NCBI GenBank assembly: GCA_017694215.1
Contig: JADIND010000129.1
Span: forward strand, 1-5,792
Origin: Candidatus Scatousia excrementipullorum
Lineage (GTDB): Bacteria > Cyanobacteriota > Vampirovibrionia > Gastranaerophilales > Gastranaerophilaceae
Direction: 5' to 3'
DNA: 5,792 nucleotides
The position numbers and the translations under genes are program-made. Positions 4,850 to 5,792 of this stretch are shown here, one piece after another. The notes under the pieces are model-generated. The model did not search any database, was not told the origin of the DNA, and saw nothing but the letters and a program-made list of their open reading frames with translations. Each line of letters starts with the position of its first letter. Position 1 is the stretch's first letter.

Positions 4850-5792
4850 CAAGCTCCCTGCGAACCCGCTGTGTCAATTCATCTTCATCATCATGCTCAT
4901 ACTCTTCCAGAATTGAAACAGCTTCCACTTTTAATACATCCGGATAATCAGTTTCTCTTATAACCTCATCAAGAATACGCCTTCCGACCATATTATATAA
5001 AGCAATCAAGGCATTTTTCTTAACTTCGTCATTTACATCCTTCAAACATCCCTTAATAGCATCATAAGCTTCCGGATGCTCAGAATCCATAAGTGCTTCA
5101 ATAGCATTAATCCTAATCTGGGAAGATTCATCCATCAACGAACTCTTTAAAGCATTAAAAACTCTCTCATTATTATCAAGACGAAGTTTTCCGAGTGCTT
5201 CAATAACTCTTTCTTTCAAAAATGTAAACTTATCAATAATCCCTTGTTTAGTTTCCAGAATACTGACAAGCGGGTCAACGGCTCTCAAATCTCCGAGCAT
5301 GCCAAGAGCAGATGCCGCAGATTCTCTAAGATAAACGGAACGCTCATCCTCATCTTTAACTACATCAATCAAAGGTGCAACAGCATATCTGTCCCCGATT
5401 CTGCCGAGTGCATCCGCACATGCAAAACGAACCTTGTAGTTTTCATCCTTATTATTCAAGCAATACAATAGCGGAGTAACAGCAGAAGTATCCTTTATAT
5501 TGGCTATAGCTTTTGCCGCCATAACCCTTACATTAATAAAATTTTCTTTTTTTAACTCGTCGCCGTCAATTTTCCATAAAAGAATATCAAGCAGCGGCCC
5601 GACAGAAGATTTATCACGAAACCTGTCAACGCATTGAATAATAGTCATAAGGACTTCCGGCACCTTACAGATTGTAAGAAAATAATTATAAATAAGAATT
5701 AAATCTTCTCTTTCATACTTTTCATCGAGAGAGTTAATTTTACGGACAACATTTTCGAGACCCGAATCCGCACTGACATCAAACAAATTGCA
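4842..5792 (-). CDS. HEAT-repeat (PBS-lyase-like) protein, 5' end outside window
   Basis: The frame is open to the right edge (317 codons visible). The first in-frame start-like codon is a TTG at 5786 with only six bases before it, so the true N-terminus probably lies outside. Counting from that TTG, about six or seven helical HEAT repeats can be seen. The clearest carry the signature A/V-x-PL...VR...A..ALG.(I/L)GD: 102-132 (AVTPLLYCL to ALGRIGD), 135-166 (AVAPLIDVV to SALGMLGD) and 169-202 (AVDPLVSIL to EALGKL). More degenerate units lie at 61-98, 207-234, 238-265 and 270-296. A very acidic tail (EEYEHDDEDE) follows. Such proteins are usually cytoplasmic scaffolds for protein binding. Some cyanobacterial members are phycobilin lyases, but nothing here points to a pigment role. 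It has no signal or membrane segment. It is the first visible gene of the unit and overlaps queC by 8 bp; its partner is unknown. Confidence 0.85.
   Translation of the reverse strand, partial: CNLFDVSADSGLENVVRKINSLDEKYEREDLILIYNYFLTICKVPEVLMTIIQCVDRFRDKSSVGPLLDILLWKIDGDELKKENFINVRVMAAKAIANIKDTSAVTPLLYCLNNKDENYKVRFACADALGRIGDRYAVAPLIDVVKDEDERSVYLRESAASALGMLGDLRAVDPLVSILETKQGIIDKFTFLKERVIEALGKLRLDNNERVFNALKSSLMDESSQIRINAIEALMDSEHPEAYDAIKGCLKDVNDEVKKNALIALYNMVGRRILDEVIRETDYPDVLKVEAVSILEEYEHDDEDELTQRVRRELDE
4854..4859 (-). promoter_or_regulatory. Ribosome binding site that decides the queC start
   Basis: Minus-strand AGGGAG within the final codons of the HEAT-protein gene lies four bases before the ATG at 4849 but only one base before the in-frame TTG at 4852. 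The spacing favours the ATG, making QueC 222 residues. Confidence 0.6.

Noticed and set aside
5784..5786. TTG at 5786 as the true start of the HEAT protein
   Set aside because: Only six bases lie upstream and the frame stays open to the edge, so a start cannot be supported; the gene is treated as truncated by the window.

Overview
The window is an AT-rich bacterial segment (roughly mid-30s percent GC by eye). Six of its seven genes lie on the minus strand. The seventh is the tail of a plus-strand gene at the left edge. A SPOR-domain membrane protein, a queuosine-pathway QueC and a GatB without zinc-ligand cysteines suggest an AT-rich bacterium that makes 7-deazaguanine tRNA and uses indirect Asn/Gln tRNA amidation. 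The combination would suit a gut lineage such as Gastranaerophilales (Vampirovibrionia) or a similar group. That placement is a guess from gene style, not something the sequence proves.

Layout, left to right. Positions 3-128 (+) hold the last 41 codons of a DUF559 (Vsr-like endonuclease fold) gene that is much more AT-rich than its surroundings. Positions 133-205 hold a palindromic intergenic repeat built from CCCTCTC/GAGAGGG arms around a 40-nt hairpin. Positions 209-1267 (-) encode a stand-alone SIS-domain sugar-phosphate enzyme that looks like the isomerase half of GlmS without its glutaminase half. Positions 1293-1326 hold an intrinsic terminator that reaches into the end of gatB. Positions 1320-2762 (-) are gatB. 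Positions 2814-3605 (-) encode a single-pass SPOR-domain protein. Positions 3609-4166 (-) encode a DUF366 protein. Positions 4181-4849 (-) are queC. Positions 4842-5792 (-) encode a HEAT-repeat protein that is open at the right edge.

The minus-strand genes read in the order HEAT protein, queC, DUF366, SPOR, gatB, SIS. The first four are tightly packed: an 8-bp overlap, a 14-nt gap and a 3-nt gap. After a 51-nt leader comes gatB, then the terminator. HEAT to gatB therefore looks like one transcription unit whose promoter lies beyond the right edge. The SIS gene is reached either by read-through or from a promoter overlapping the terminator. QueC and GatB both act on tRNA biology: Q34 is found in tRNA Asn, Asp, His and Tyr, and GatCAB makes Asn-tRNA and Gln-tRNA. 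The SPOR protein concerns the cell wall at the division site, so the unit is functionally mixed and looks like a housekeeping cluster.

I see no CRISPR array, tRNA, rRNA, insertion sequence or obvious defence system. The points most worth following are the conserved but uncharacterised DUF366 gene coupled to queC, the SIS enzyme that keeps every GlmS isomerase catalytic residue, the DUF559 plus palindromic-repeat junction, and a possible fold-back structure over the gatB start codon.
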